Shown here: positions 10,504 to 21,435 of the stretch, in pieces
Layout of the letters: every line of letters begins with the position of its first letter
Position numbering within the stretch: position 1 is the stretch's first letter
From: Monoplex corrugatus
Taxonomy: Eukaryota; Mollusca; Gastropoda; Littorinimorpha; Ranellidae
Reading direction: 5' to 3'
Length of the DNA stretch: 64,000 nt
Assembly: GCA_030674185.1 (NCBI GenBank)
Contig: CM060306.1
Span: 48,293,132 to 48,357,131, forward strand
Notes under the pieces: model-generated
The model's input: only the letters and a program-made list of their open reading frames with translations
What the model was told of the DNA's origin: nothing
Database searches by the model: none
Made by a program: the position numbers and the translations under genes

Positions 10504-10858
10504 CTTGGAAAACTGTATATATGGGTTCATAAACTGAATACACTTAGTAGTAAATGGGCTTATGAAAAATTTTGGGTTCACATTTTGTGAACCCATTTTC
10601 TTTTACCTATGAAAATGAAGCAGATGGTCATGAAATATTCCTAAAAATAAATCTCAGCAATTTGTCGCATTTGTGTGTGTTTTTTTTTTTTTCCGGGAAA
10701 CGTGTGTTAGCGAGTTCACACACCTTCGCCGGTAGTTTTCACACTTCACGCACGATCATCGAAGGGAGATCACGCGTCACGTCTTGGATCACGTGACGTG
10801 ACCGTCAAAAGCGGGCGGCCATTTTTATTTCTTGGCTTTCTCCAGCATCTAAAGATCT
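10383..10858. other. Intronic segment with (GT)n, a palindrome and a CpG-richer patch
   Basis: A (GT)n run lies at about 10476-10503 and a GGGTTCACATTTTGTGAACCC-like palindrome near 10573-10593. The part at 10740-10830 contains CACGTG, TGACGTGA and GCGGCCATTTT motifs, the core sites of E-box, CRE and YY1 factors. No transcript evidence is visible. Confidence 0.5.
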
Positions 10859-11567
10859 TGGGTAATGTTGTAGAATAGAATACGAAAATAATTGGAGCTA
10901 ATTTCACGCACTTTTACGGGTGTTTTCGGTTCTGCTCGATGTAAAGAGACGTAAGACACCCTTACCTACTCACTTTGACCAGTCCTTCCCCACAAACATG
11001 CACAAAGTATCCCTGAATGACTGGCTACCACAGCTCCAGCAGTCACCTGCACGCCATTTTGGTTGCTGATCACATGGGCACAACGTCATCACTAGTGGGG
11101 AGTTATTGTCTATAAATAGTAACATCAACCACGTGTGTCAGTGCAATCACCGACCTAAAATATGTGTGCAGTGCAACACTTGTTTACCCCTTCGGTTACC
11201 TCGCGTTTTTTGGCTTTTTCCGCGTTTTTTTCGGCATTTTCCGGAGTTTACTGGTCTCGATCTAGATGTAAACATTACCACGTGTTTCCTATTTTCGGTT
11301 TCAAATAAAAACACACAAACAGTGATGACGTTTTCACCCACGTCACCCACGTGATCAGGGTTATGGTCGCCAGTCATTCAGGGATATTTAATGCATGTTT
11401 GTGGGGAAGGACTGGTCAAAGCGAGTAGGTAAGGGTGTCTTACGTCTCTTTACATCGAAGGTAAGGGTGTCTTACGTCTCTTTACATCGAGCAGAACCGA
11501 AAACACCCGTAAAAGTGCGTGAAATTAGCTCCAATTATTTTCGTATTCTATTCTACAAGATTACCCG
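10859..11567. mobile_element. Large foldback (inverted-repeat) element
   Basis: The left arm, starting GGGTAATGTTGTAGAATAG at about 10859, is repeated in reverse complement by the right arm ending near 11567. Pairing extends inward with gaps to about 11095 on the left and 11320 on the right. The right arm carries an extra tandem copy of a roughly 32-bp segment (AAGGTAAGGGTGTCTTACG and following, 11458-11490). The loop of about 220 bp has no coding sequence. This looks like a foldback or MITE-type element; no superfamily is recognised. Confidence 0.8.
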
Positions 11568-11762
11568 TCTCCTCGAAATGAAATAGCATGCGTTTAGCCT
11601 GACAGACATAATTGTAATTGTCGTTTCCTAAAAACGACAACTCACTCGTAGCTTCAAGCTTGTGTTTAACTTTAACGACTAGATCTAGATCTAGTACTGC
11701 TTCAGTGGTTTGTTTACATCTGCATATGAACAGAAGTTGTTCACTGATTTATTGTCAAAACT

Positions 11763-11763
11763 G

Positions 11764-11838
<75 letters not shown>
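11763..11838. repeat. (CTGT)n then (CT)n microsatellite
   Basis: Tetranucleotide CTGT repeats run directly into CT dinucleotides. Confidence 0.95.
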
Positions 11839-11842
<4 letters not shown>

Positions 11843-12931
11843 AATGATAAATCCCTTTTCTAGATGTAGATCTACATACACTGTGTTGTTAATACAAAAT
11901 CTTGTTTCAGTCAATGAGCCATGTCTGTCACACTTTTAGTTTTACGCTATCATCTTTCTGTCAGAAATAATAAATCTCACTTCTTTTGTTTCCTATTGAT
12001 TTAATTTGATACTATTTCAGGATCTGGATCTGGATCTGGCTATATACGTCGCTGAAACCAACTTTATTATGTTGCAACGGAAAACAGGGGGGTGGGGGTG
12101 CAAAAAGCTAACTATTTTTTGCATTTATGATTTTGTTTGTTGTATGAGTTACATTTCGCTTATTTTTGTAACAGCATTAAGAGCTGACATGTCATCTCAA
12201 CCTGCCCCTTCCCCCACCTGCCTTGTTAGTTTTTTAATTTTTTTTTTTTTGCTGCTGCTTTACTTTCTTCTTCTTATATGCTGTGTTAGTAATTTATCAA
12301 ATTTTATGATATATATTGTTGTTGTTGTTTGGGGTTCGCATGTACTTCCTTTACATGTATGTGCCTTTCTCTGATGCTCTTGTAATAAACTTGATCGATA
12401 GACATACACAGAATTGATATTTTATTTATTTTTATCCTTTGATTCTATGTCTCGAACTAGTTAGTTATAGTTACATGTGTATTTTTGTCATGCTTTTGTA
12501 AAGCGCATGAGTCATTGGCATAGGCCTATATGTAAGTCTATATATTTTCATAACTTACTTTGTAATTTGCCTCACATTTTATCTTATATTTTTCTTTTTT
12601 GTTTTCTTTTTTAATGCTCATATTTCATGTTTACTTGTACTTTCTGTGTAGAATAGCAAGGATTAGCTGTAAGACAGGTCCAATAGGACCTAATGTTACT
12701 GTCCTTGAGTAATAAAAGTAATTTGAAGTCTCTCTCCTCCTTTCCATACAACAACAATTAACATCTTGAACATGGGTGATTATTGTCATTGATCATACAG
12801 AATACACTGTACACACTGGCTTTTTTCTGCAGCCATCATAAGTCTGGTATATAGGTTTCAAGTGCTGTATAATGTAGTGCATGCAAGATGATGTGCCTGC
12901 ACTGTTAATCTTTGTTTCTCTGTCTATGTCT

Positions 12932-12983
12932 CGTCCTCTCTCTCTCTCTCTTTCTCTCTCTCCCTCCCTCCCTCCCTCCCTCT
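12932..12983. repeat. (CT)n / (CCCT)n microsatellite
   Basis: A CT-dinucleotide run followed by CCCT tetranucleotides, read directly. Confidence 0.9.
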
Positions 12984-13039
12984 CTGTTGCGGTCCTCTGA
13001 ACCTCAAAATGTAACATGTAGATTTTGTTCTTTAATCAG

Positions 13040-13125
13040 ATATGCCAGTATTTATTACCATCTTGAACCAGACACCAGTAAAGTCAGCATGTCAAGAAGT
13101 TTCAGTGAAAAAGATGACCATAAAG
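13040..13125 (+). other. Candidate orphan exon
   Basis: An 86-bp segment lies between a good acceptor (pyrimidine-rich, TTTAATCAG) and a perfect donor (AAAG then GTAAGC). One frame reads YASIYYHLEPDTSK and then VSMSRSFSEKDDHK without a stop, which has a protein-like composition. I do not recognise it and found no partner exon. It lies on the opposite strand to the TRIM gene, within its intron. Chance open sequence is a real alternative. Confidence 0.25.
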
Positions 13126-14823
13126 GTAAGCTAGACTGTGTCTTCCACTATGTAAAATAACTCCTGCAGGCTAAAACTTCCTGATATTGTCCACTATGTA
13201 CAAAGTAGATCTAGTAACTTTCTGTCTTTTGTCTCTTTGTCTCTTCTTCTGTCTCTGTCTGTCTGTCTGTCTGTCTGTCTCTTTCAGTTAAGTCAGCATG
13301 CCACAACAATACATTAGTATGATGTGCAAAACACAAAATGTTGATCTATCAATGGCCGAAGGGTAAAAAGCTTTCTCGAAATGAAGACAACAATCATACA
13401 TTTTGTCTGGCATAGTCTTAATTGTCATTTTTTTCTTGGATTTATTTTCTGCAATGTGAAATATCCCCCCCCCCCCCTCTCTCTCTGTCTCACTCTCTCT
13501 CTCTCTCTCTCTCTTAGCATATCAACTAAATAAATGTGAGGTGCAAGAAGTGCAGTCCTGATATATCAAAGACCATTAGGGTCTACAGCCCTCAGGCTCT
13601 GGAGAATCTTGATATCTGATATATAAATGACAGTGTTGCTGATACAAACAGCTTTAAAATGATACTAAACTGACAGGCAAACATGACTAGATTAGTGTAG
13701 TAGGCTACGCTACCACATCCTGTACAAAACAGGCTTAATTTCACGGAGTAGAATGAATTTGTCAAGATCTCAGGGTTTTTTTTCGTAGCTTCCAACCCTC
13801 TAGCCAAACTTCTGAAGTTTTTACACACTATTAGAGCTATGTCGCACAAACTTCAACACTTCAGAAAGGGTCTCCACTTACGGCGACAACTCACACCTAC
13901 TATAGACCATTTCCATTTTCTTTTCTTGACACGCACAGCCATGAGGAGAGGGAGAGAGAGGAGTGAAAGAGGGAGAGAGATGAGTGAGTGAGAGAGAGAG
14001 AAAGAGAGAGATGCTGCAATCTTCAACACACTGTCATACGTATTGATGATCACTTACCAGATCCCAGTAAGTGGTTTCCGGCTGAGAGTGACATAAGTTA
14101 AGTACACCACTTTCACGAAGTTGGCCACCTGACTTGGCTAACACGGCATGGGCACATTAAATTTTAGCTCATCACTTGTAGTGTTACTTTGTCTTTTATT
14201 ATTATTATTATCATTATATTTATTATTATTATTATTATTACTATTGTTATTATTATTATTATTATTTTGGTCTGCTTGAGTCGCACAATACTTGTACATC
14301 AGAGTGGGGCACGCAGACGTATCGGTTCTGTTCATCTTCAGTGCCTTTCTAATAAGGTTACATCAGTATTGATGAACAGAAACAACAGGTTTATCGCTCA
14401 AAGTATTAGATCTTATATTTAATTCAAGGAGATGTTTTACTGCAGCCAAATATAATTGACATTATGTATTATGTTCCGTTGTGTTTGTCGGTGAATGTAG
14501 AATACTGTTGGCAGTTTGGGCCCAGCCTATGAGAATATTGATGACAAACAGATGTAAGAAAGGTAAATTCACACATTTTAGAAAGCAAAGATATATATAC
14601 ATGTACGACAACGTCCAAGCTGTGCCTATATGTCTGTACTAACAAAGAGATGTCCTCCAGATGTATTCCTTGTCACAGAATGTGTTTGTCATCATTCTGG
14701 CAAGTCACTCCACTCGATTGATCCTGGTAAACATTACAGTATTTAACATTTTGCTAAATAAAGTGGGATAAGAACTACATGTTCGTTGTAACTAAAATAT
14801 TTGCAAATGTATTCATGTTCTGC
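13126..14823. other. Intronic, no gene seen
   Basis: Contains (CTGT)n at about 13250-13280, poly-C followed by (CT)n at about 13466-13514, GA-rich sequence at about 13940-14010 and (ATT)n at about 14197-14264. Open frames here reflect these low-complexity tracts. Confidence 0.6.
14197..14264. repeat. (ATT)n microsatellite
   Basis: Trinucleotide ATT repeats with a few interruptions. Confidence 0.95.
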
Positions 14824-14835
14824 TTAACTCTTTCC

Positions 14836-14945
14836 CTACGGAGTGCACCTATACGTGCGCTGTCTTGCTCCGTTGCCTACTGAGCGCACCTATACGTGCG
14901 CTAACTGCTCCGTTCCCTACGGCGCGCACCTATGTGTGCACTGTA
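14836..14945. repeat. Three tandem subterminal hairpin repeats, about 40 bp each
   Basis: Each unit carries GCGCACCTATACGTGCGC or a close variant, an inverted repeat with 6-bp stems, separated by CTCCGTTxCCTAC. They lie immediately inside the left TTAA end, where transposase-binding repeats are found in many DNA transposons. Confidence 0.85.
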
Positions 14946-15253
14946 CTTTTGAAAAATTCTTGTAGTCAAACCCTCGCCCTTTAAGTGACCAAACTTATTT
15001 CAGACTACAGTGGAATGATCCCACCATAGCATAATGCCGTCATTTATTAATTCAAATCCAATTCACAGACATTTTTTGTAGGCCTATTTAAAACAGAGTA
15101 TCCCTCGCTGGGTTATTCCGACCTGGTCTTGTCGAGCACATTTCGTATCAACACAGGCGCTTGAGTCTGTACATCTCACTGCCCCGAGTGCTGTTTACCC
15201 TATAGACATTTATAATATTTTGGAAAATGATGACGAGGACGACGCAATGATTA

Positions 15254-15296
15254 TACTGTATGTGTGTGTGTGTGTTTTTTTGTTTTGTTTTTGTTT

Positions 15297-15329
<33 letters not shown>

Positions 15330-15339
15330 TGTGTGTGTG
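15254..15339. repeat. (TG)n / TTTTG microsatellite
   Basis: TG dinucleotides interrupted by a T-rich block at about 15274-15300. Confidence 0.9.
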
Positions 15340-15509
15340 TGCACGTGAGTTTGGTTTATATCCCTGCCTCTGTGTACATGTGTATATTTACGTGCCTGTA
15401 ATATACACATGTATCTACCCACATGAAATTTACGACACTGGAAAAATCCCCAGATATGTCAAAATCAATTTTCATTACACTTCCACACAAGTTCCAGTGG
15501 CTATAGAAT

Positions 15510-16780
15510 GCGAACTCCATCGCACAATCAGTTTGATGAGTCATGTAATAAAAATCCTGTTAAAAATAATCATGATGAGGACAAGGAATAGAGTCAAAAG
15601 AAAAATAGCAGAAGAACAGTGTGGATTTGTGGAAGGGAAAGGAACTGTTAATGCCATATACATCCTAAGAACTATCATGGAGAGATCAATTGAGATGAAT
15701 AAGGATTTGTATTTATGCTTTGTTGACAACACCAAGGCTTTTGATCGGATAAGACATGAAGAACTGATCAACCAACTGGAGAGACTCACTGTTGATGGAA
15801 AAGATCTACGAATAAAGAGAAATATGTGCTGGGAACAAACAGTTGCAATGAGAATAGAAAACAATATAAGCTCTTTCCAAAACAACAAAAGAGGAGTCAG
15901 ACAGGGTTGTATTTTGTCACGAGATCTGTTTTCACTTTACAGCGAAAACATCATGAGAAACCTAGAAGAAGACCCTGGATTAAAGGTAGGAGGGAAAATG
16001 ATAAACAACATTCGATACGCAGATGACACCGTGCTAATTGCAGAAAATGAAAGGGACCTACAAAACCTTGTGAATACACTAGAAATAGAAAGCAAAGGTA
16101 AGGGGCTGGAACTAAACAGCAGGAAGACACATGGTGATCAGCAAAAAACATGAAATCTCCTCATGCAAAATAACAGAAAATGGCATAACCTTGACACAGG
16201 TTGATAAATTTAAATACCTGGGAACGATCATTTCATCAGGCGGCAGATGCACGTCAGAAATAGCCAGCAGAATCGGCCAAGCCAAAACAGCATTCAAGAA
16301 GATGACAAGCATTCTTTCCAACAAATGCCTATCAATTAACATCAGGAAGAGAGTTTTTGAATGTTATATAGAACCAATACTGTTGTACGGATGTGAAGCG
16401 TGGACAGTCAACAAGTAAAGCCAGAACAAGATTGAGGCAGCCGAGATGTGGTTTCTAAGAAGAGTTCCATGGACAGCAAAGAAAATAAACGAGACAGTCT
16501 TGATGGAGGCAGACACAAGTAGATCATTCATAAGGAAGATTAGGAAAAGACAGGCAACATTTATAGGCCATTTTATGAGGAAAGGGGATTTGGAGCACCT
16601 GGTCACAACAGGAAAGCTGGAGGGAAAGAGAGCACCAGGTAGACCCAGGGAGAAAATGCTGGACGGACTTGCAGAGTGGCTGGGGACGAGGAGGGTGGAG
16701 GAGATGCTTGGGGCAAGAGAGATGGAGTCCATGATTACGTGTGTTTGTCAAGATCAACATATGGCTTGTGAAAATGAGAA
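15510..16780 (+). pseudogene. Non-LTR retrotransposon RT fragment (family 2)
   Basis: A 5'-truncated reverse transcriptase of a LINE. The frame from about 15510 carries HRTISLMSHVIK, then QCGFVEGKGT, the palm Asp in CFVDNTKAFDRIR, GVRQGCILS, and the catalytic IRYADDTVL. A shift near 16120 moves the reading to the frame 16131-16418 (FKYLGTIISSGG, CYIEPILLYGCEAWT). A TAA at about 16416 replaces what should be a Gln codon, and the same frame continues to about 16780 with MWFLRRVPWTAKK and EGKRAPGRPREKMLDG. The order and motifs are those of an APE-type LINE RT and C-terminal extension. The upstream boundary falls beside a TG microsatellite. No endonuclease is present, so it cannot be active. Confidence 0.85.
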
Positions 16781-17356
16781 CCATTGCTTTTGGTTATACA
16801 TACATGTACTGCATATATGCATAAGACCTGACTGTAGTGGAGAACTTAGTTGTGCTGAGCGATTGATCGAAAGATGCTATGTGATTCGTTTTTAATTGTA
16901 AGCCAAATTCTGTCAAATTCCGTTAAATTGGATTGCTGCTGACAGTGAAATGCACCATAGATGTAACTGTATAACTGAGTGCTGTTTAGGTGTCAATTTG
17001 TTGAAATATTATGACTAAGTAGTGATCATCAAACTTTGGAAAGGTTTTTTTTTTCATTTTAGTTACCTTTTATGTGCGTGCAATATCTCACTATGGAATA
17101 TCCGAGAATGTTGAAAGTACGTTCATTTAAAAAGTCGTTAAACAACATGTAAAATAAATGAGAAAGATGACAAAATCGTTACGTTAGCAGGGAATCTGCG
17201 CGGCCAGCTGCTCACTGTAACACATCTCTTGTTTCCTTGGTACAGGAAAAAACACAATATAACAAAAAGACCTGTTTCTTGTTGATAAGTTCGTATTACC
17301 AACACAGTGAATAAGTGAATAAGAGAGAGAGAGAAAAAAGCTGGATAACAGCCATA
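16781..17356. other. Right part of the TTAA element, no gene seen
   Basis: AT-rich sequence containing a 100-bp segment (17218-17317) repeated at 21902-22001. Confidence 0.6.
17218..17317 (+). repeat. 100-bp dispersed repeat, copy 1
   Basis: From TAACACATCTCTTGTTT to GTGAATAAGTG. It matches 21902-22001 with only a handful of differences by eye. This copy lies just inside the right TTAA end. Confidence 0.85.
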
Positions 17357-18117
17357 CGTAGGGAAAGAGTTAAAGGAAACGATACACACAAGTCTGTACA
17401 CTGTATTATACATGGCGTTTCGCGGAGTATATGTCAGGTCGGATAGATGTATCCGCTACTGGTAACCTGGAACCCAGTACTACCTGTCACAGGGTCGAAT
17501 TGCTGGCGACTAAACCAGCAACCCCACTAGTCCTCTCAGGAGGATGGTGAGGAGGGTGGCTAGAAACCCTGGTGGAAATAAATTAGATCCATCAAAGGGC
17601 GCCAGCTCTGGAGAGCTACCCGCGGCCATCTAGCTAAGGGAGTAAACCCTGACAGTAAATCCGGTGTGGGGCCCCTAAGGCGGTTGGATGGCAAACTTTG
17701 TCACTTTCCGGCAGCTCCTGCAGCCGCGTTGGCACCAAAACGTAACAGCCCTGCTGTTCCTTTGGATCTGTCAGCGAGGTGGAGAGGGGGGACAGGTTGC
17801 ATGGGCAACAGCCTGTCTTCCATATTACACTGCCCAGGCTTGTATCCGTCCATTCATCCACAAACACTCTGCACCTACGACCTGGAGAGGACACTCCAGC
17901 CTCGCTACTAACACTAGTGTCGGCACAACACGAGAAGCAACAGATACCGGTGATAAGTCATTGCTTAACTGGCGTAGAGCTGACGCCAGGGGTTGCTTTT
18001 GACGGTGGGAGAGACCTTCATGTCTTACTGGACAGCTACCGCCCACCTAAGCTGGGCAGCCCCCAGCCAGTTAGGTGTTGTCCCGCCACGACCTGCCTTC
18101 TTCATTGGGTGCATGAA

Positions 18118-19606
18118 GATTAGGAGAAAATCTGACAAGCAGGTCGTTAATTACCGCACCAAACAAAAAGAAAAATTCAAATTCAAGAAACGGATCAGGA
18201 AAAGGATCAGCAGTGAAACTGGGCTGTTGGAATGTCCGAACAATGATGCCTGGGCTCTCCCAAGATCTGCAAGACATCAGCGACGCCAGAAAAACCGCCG
18301 TCATAAACAGCGAACTAAAGAGGCTCAATGTGGACATTGCCACTCTGCAGGAAACACGGCTGGCTGACTCAGGAACACTAAAGGAAAGGGACTACACCTT
18401 CTTCTGGCAAGGAAAGAGTTCTGATGCCCAAGAGAGCACGGAGTAGGCTTTGCAGTAAGGAACAGCCTGCTGAACATGATTGAACCAGGCAGCGGCGGTT
18501 CAGAACGACTCTTGACTCTCCGCCTCAACACCACCGAAGGCTATGTCACTCTCATCAGCGTTTATGCCCCAACTCTGTCCGCCTCTCCTGACACCAAGGA
18601 TGAGTTCTACGAAAATCTTGCATCAACCATAAGGAACATCCCCAGGACAGAACAACTTGTTCTCCTGGGCGACTTCAACGCCAGAGTGGGTGCAGACAAT
18701 GACTCATGGCCCTTCTGCCTCGGTTCCTTTGGAGTGGGGAAAATGAATGAGAATGGACAGCGACTGCTTGAGTTTTGCGCCTGCCATGAACTGTGCATCG
18801 CCAACTCCTTCTTCAAGACGAAGCCTCAACACAAAGTCTCCTGGAGGCATCCCCGCTCAAAACATTGGCACCAACTGGATTTGATCCTAGTAAGACGTGC
18901 CGCTATCAAAAACGTTCTCCACACTCGCTCTTATCACAGCGCAGACTGCGACACAGACCACTCTCTGCTATGTTGCAAGATCAGCTACAACCAAAGAAGT
19001 TCCACTGCTCAAAGAAACAAGGGAACCCTCGCATTGAAGTCAGCAAGATGTCTCAGCCAGATCTTGTAGAACAGTTCGCAGAGGCCTTTCAGAGAGAATA
19101 CGATGCATTGCAGCCCAGAGACTCTGCCACTGAGAGATGGGAAACGCTACGAGACACCATGCACCGCATTGCTACGGCCACCTTTGGGAAGAAAACTGTG
19201 AAGTCCACGACTGGTTTGAGGCAAATCATCAGAGATGACTCCCACTGTTGAGGCCAAGCGTGCCGCACTCACCAAGTATAAGCGGTCACCCAGTGAGAAG
19301 AACCTGCAAATCCTCAGGGCTGCCGAAGTAAGGTTCAGCTTAACGCCAGGCGCTGCGCAAACGAGTACTGGACAGAGCTCAGTGAAGAGATACAGAGGGC
19401 TGCTGAAAGAGGCAACATCCGAGGAATGTATGATGGCATCAAGAAGGCACTGGGACCAACACAAAGCAAGATCGCCCCCCTCAAATCCTCCACTGGGGAA
19501 GTAATCAGCAATCCTAGCCAACAGATGGAAAGATGGGCGGAACACTACTCCGACCTCTACTCCACACAGAACATGGTCCCCCTCAGCCCTCGATGCCATC
19601 AAGTGC
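18118..19606 (+). pseudogene. LINE copy A endonuclease and linker region, several frameshifts
   Basis: The APE-type endonuclease is recognisable: GCWNVRTM near 18225, DIATLQETR with the metal-binding Glu near 18340, LLGDFNARVG near 18665, WHQLDLILV near 18870, and CDTDHSLL near 18950. This enzyme nicks target DNA to prime reverse transcription. Compared with copy B, single bases are missing at about 18428, 18983, 19205, 19221 and 19324 and two near 19577, so the reading is split over several frames. No ATG precedes WNVRT in the open frame, so the start is unclear. Confidence 0.8.
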
Positions 19607-21385
19607 ATGCCGGTAATGGAAGAACTTGACGCAGAGCCAACTGCGGACGAACTCAGCAAGGCCATTGATAGCCTGGCATCAGGGAAGGCACCTGGCAACG
19701 ACGGAATTCCCCCAGACCTCATCAAGCACTGCAAGACTTCTCTTCTGCACCCTTTGCAAGCAGTTCTCTGTCAGTGTTGGAATGAGGGAGCTGTACCACA
19801 GGACATGAGGAACGTCAAGATCGTCACCCTGTACAAAAACAAGGGCGAAAGGAGTGACTGCAACAACTACAGAGGTATCTCGCTCCTCAGCATTGTTGGC
19901 AAAGTCTATGCTCGGGTCCTCCTAATCCGCCTGCAGAAACTGGCTGAACGCGTCTACCCGGAATCACAGTGTGGTTTTCGAGCAGAGAGATCCACGGTAG
20001 ACATGTTCTTCTCCCTTCGCCAAATCCAGGAGAAGTGCAGAGAGCAGCTGATGCCCCTGTATGTGGCATTCATTGACCTCACCAAGGCCTTTGACCTAGT
20101 CAGCAGAGATGGCCTTTTCAGGGCTCTCCGAAAAATCGGCTGCCCCCCCAAACTGCACAGCTTAATTGAGTCCTTCCACTCAAACATAAAAGGGATGGTG
20201 CAGTTCAACGGAAACCTCTCCAAGCCCTTCGACGTACGCAGCGGTGTGAAACAAGGCTGCGTCCTGGCCCCGACCCTTTTTGGAATCTTCTTCGCTCTCC
20301 TCCTGAGGCATGCGTTCAGCACAGCACAAGAAGGGATCCACCTGCGGACCAGATCAGATGGCAGGCTCTTCAACCTCGCCCGCCTCAGAGCAAGGACAAA
20401 GGTCCGTGAAGCCCTCATCAGAGACATGCTATTTGCCGACGATGCCGCAGTTATGACCCATACTCAGCGGGACTTGCAGTCACTAATGGACCGCTTCTCC
20501 CAGGCTTGCAAAGATTTTGGTTTGATCATCAGTCTTAAGAAGACAAATGTTCTGGGCCAAGACACGCCATCTCCACCAGCTATCACCATTGATGACTACG
20601 AGCTTGAAGCCATCCATCAATTCACATATCTTGGGTCTACCATCACCGATAACCTCTCCCTTGACACAGAGGTCGACAAGAGGATCGGGAAGGCAGCCAC
20701 AACACTAGCCCGCCTCACACAAAGGATGTGGACAAATCCCAAGCTGACCACAAAGACAAAGATGGCTGTATACAACGCCTGTGTCCTCAGCGCCTTGCTG
20801 TATGGCAGCGAGGCATGGACCACGCATGCTCATCAGGAGAAAAGGCTCAATACCTTCCACCTGAGAAGCCTACGGCGCATACTTGGCATTTCCTGGCAAG
20901 ACAAGGTGACCAACACCGAAGTCCTAACCTGCGCTGGCCTCCCAACCATGCATACTATGCTGAGACAGCGTCGGCTGCGCTGGTTGGGCCACGTTCGCCG
21001 CATGGAAGATGGTCGCATCCCAAAAGACATCCTTTATGGTGAGCTTGCCACAGGGCAGAGAAACATTGGCCGCCCACAGCTGAGATACAAAGACGTTTGC
21101 AAGCGTGACATGAAGGCGCTTGAGATCAACACTGAGTCCTGGGAGGACCTCGCAGACGACCGCAACAGCTGGAGAACTACTCTCAAGAAACAGCTGCGGA
21201 TTGGTGAGGACAAACTGTCAGCTGCTGCAGCAGAAAAGCGAGTTCGCAGAAAAGGGATGACAGCCAACAGACCAGCATCAGCATACACATGCGACCGCTG
21301 CGACACAGACTGCCTCTCTCGCATTGGTCTGTACAGTCACAGGCGACGCTGCTTGGACCAAGCAGACAGCCCATCTAGACATTAG
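19607..21385 (+). CDS. LINE copy A reverse transcriptase (592 codons, open)
   Basis: An uninterrupted RT reading in the order expected for LINEs: GKAPGNDGIPPDLIK, KNKGERSDCNNYRGISLL, ESQCGFRAERSTVDM, FIDLTKAFDLVSR with the first catalytic Asp, SGVKQGCVLAP, the active site LFADDAAVM, FTYLGSTITDN, LLYGSEAWT, LRWLGHVRRMEDGRIPK and a C-terminal CxxC...HxxxC zinc finger about 25 residues before the stop. The enzyme copies the element RNA into DNA at the nick. The ATG at 19607 is only the first in the open stretch. The natural ORF very probably starts upstream in the endonuclease and is cut off by the frameshifts listed for 18118-19606. Confidence 0.9.
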   Translation: MPVMEELDAEPTADELSKAIDSLASGKAPGNDGIPPDLIKHCKTSLLHPLQAVLCQCWNEGAVPQDMRNVKIVTLYKNKGERSDCNNYRGISLLSIVGKVYARVLLIRLQKLAERVYPESQCGFRAERSTVDMFFSLRQIQEKCREQLMPLYVAFIDLTKAFDLVSRDGLFRALRKIGCPPKLHSLIESFHSNIKGMVQFNGNLSKPFDVRSGVKQGCVLAPTLFGIFFALLLRHAFSTAQEGIHLRTRSDGRLFNLARLRARTKVREALIRDMLFADDAAVMTHTQRDLQSLMDRFSQACKDFGLIISLKKTNVLGQDTPSPPAITIDDYELEAIHQFTYLGSTITDNLSLDTEVDKRIGKAATTLARLTQRMWTNPKLTTKTKMAVYNACVLSALLYGSEAWTTHAHQEKRLNTFHLRSLRRILGISWQDKVTNTEVLTCAGLPTMHTMLRQRRLRWLGHVRRMEDGRIPKDILYGELATGQRNIGRPQLRYKDVCKRDMKALEINTESWEDLADDRNSWRTTLKKQLRIGEDKLSAAAAEKRVRRKGMTANRPASAYTCDRCDTDCLSRIGLYSHRRRCLDQADSPSRH

Positions 21386-21435
21386 AACGGATGTACTTTG
21401 TCCATGGTCAGTCATGACCGAAGGAGGCCTACTAC

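Larger units (their letters stand above)
11568..13039. other. Intronic, no firm gene
   Basis: Holds (CTGT)n/(CT)n at about 11763-11838, poly-T at about 12236-12250, a TTG run at about 12319-12331, and (CT)n/(CCCT)n at about 12935-12983. An AATAAA signal at about 12708 on the plus strand follows a GTAATAAAAG segment that resembles the 3' end of a transcript or retroelement. Confidence 0.5.
14824..17373. mobile_element. TTAA-bounded element with 17-bp terminal inverted repeats
   Basis: The left end reads TTAACTCTTTCCCTACG at 14824-14840. The right end at 17357-17373 is its exact reverse complement. TTAA at both borders matches the target site of piggyBac-type transposons. Next to the left end are three tandem subterminal units with hairpins. 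Right after the left subterminal region a short acidic reading (IYNILENDDEDDA near 15207-15250) could be the N-terminus of a former transposase, but no piggyBac catalytic core is visible. The interior instead holds a TG microsatellite and a LINE fragment, so the element is at most a shell with later insertions. That the two ends belong to one element is an inference. Confidence 0.6.
17415..21435 (+). mobile_element. LINE copy A (APE-type non-LTR retrotransposon)
   Basis: A nearly complete LINE: about 0.7 kb of 5' leader, an apurinic-type endonuclease, a reverse transcriptase and a C-terminal zinc finger. The 3' end reads GGAGGCCTACTAC, a TAC-type tail. Copy B on the other strand (59682-63538) shows the same sequence but lacks the first 170 bp or so. 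The sequence TACATG at both 17409-17414 and 21433-21438 could be a short target-site duplication, but at six bases it is weak. A related, far more decayed 5' leader lies at about 37720-38215, which supports that the leader belongs to the family. The clade is not assigned; the RT style is seen in many marine invertebrate genomes. Confidence 0.85.

Noticed and set aside
15260..15500. N-terminal part of a 297-codon reading fused to LINE RT
   Set aside because: The first 80 or so codons translate a TG microsatellite and unrelated sequence. Homology to RT starts only near 15510.
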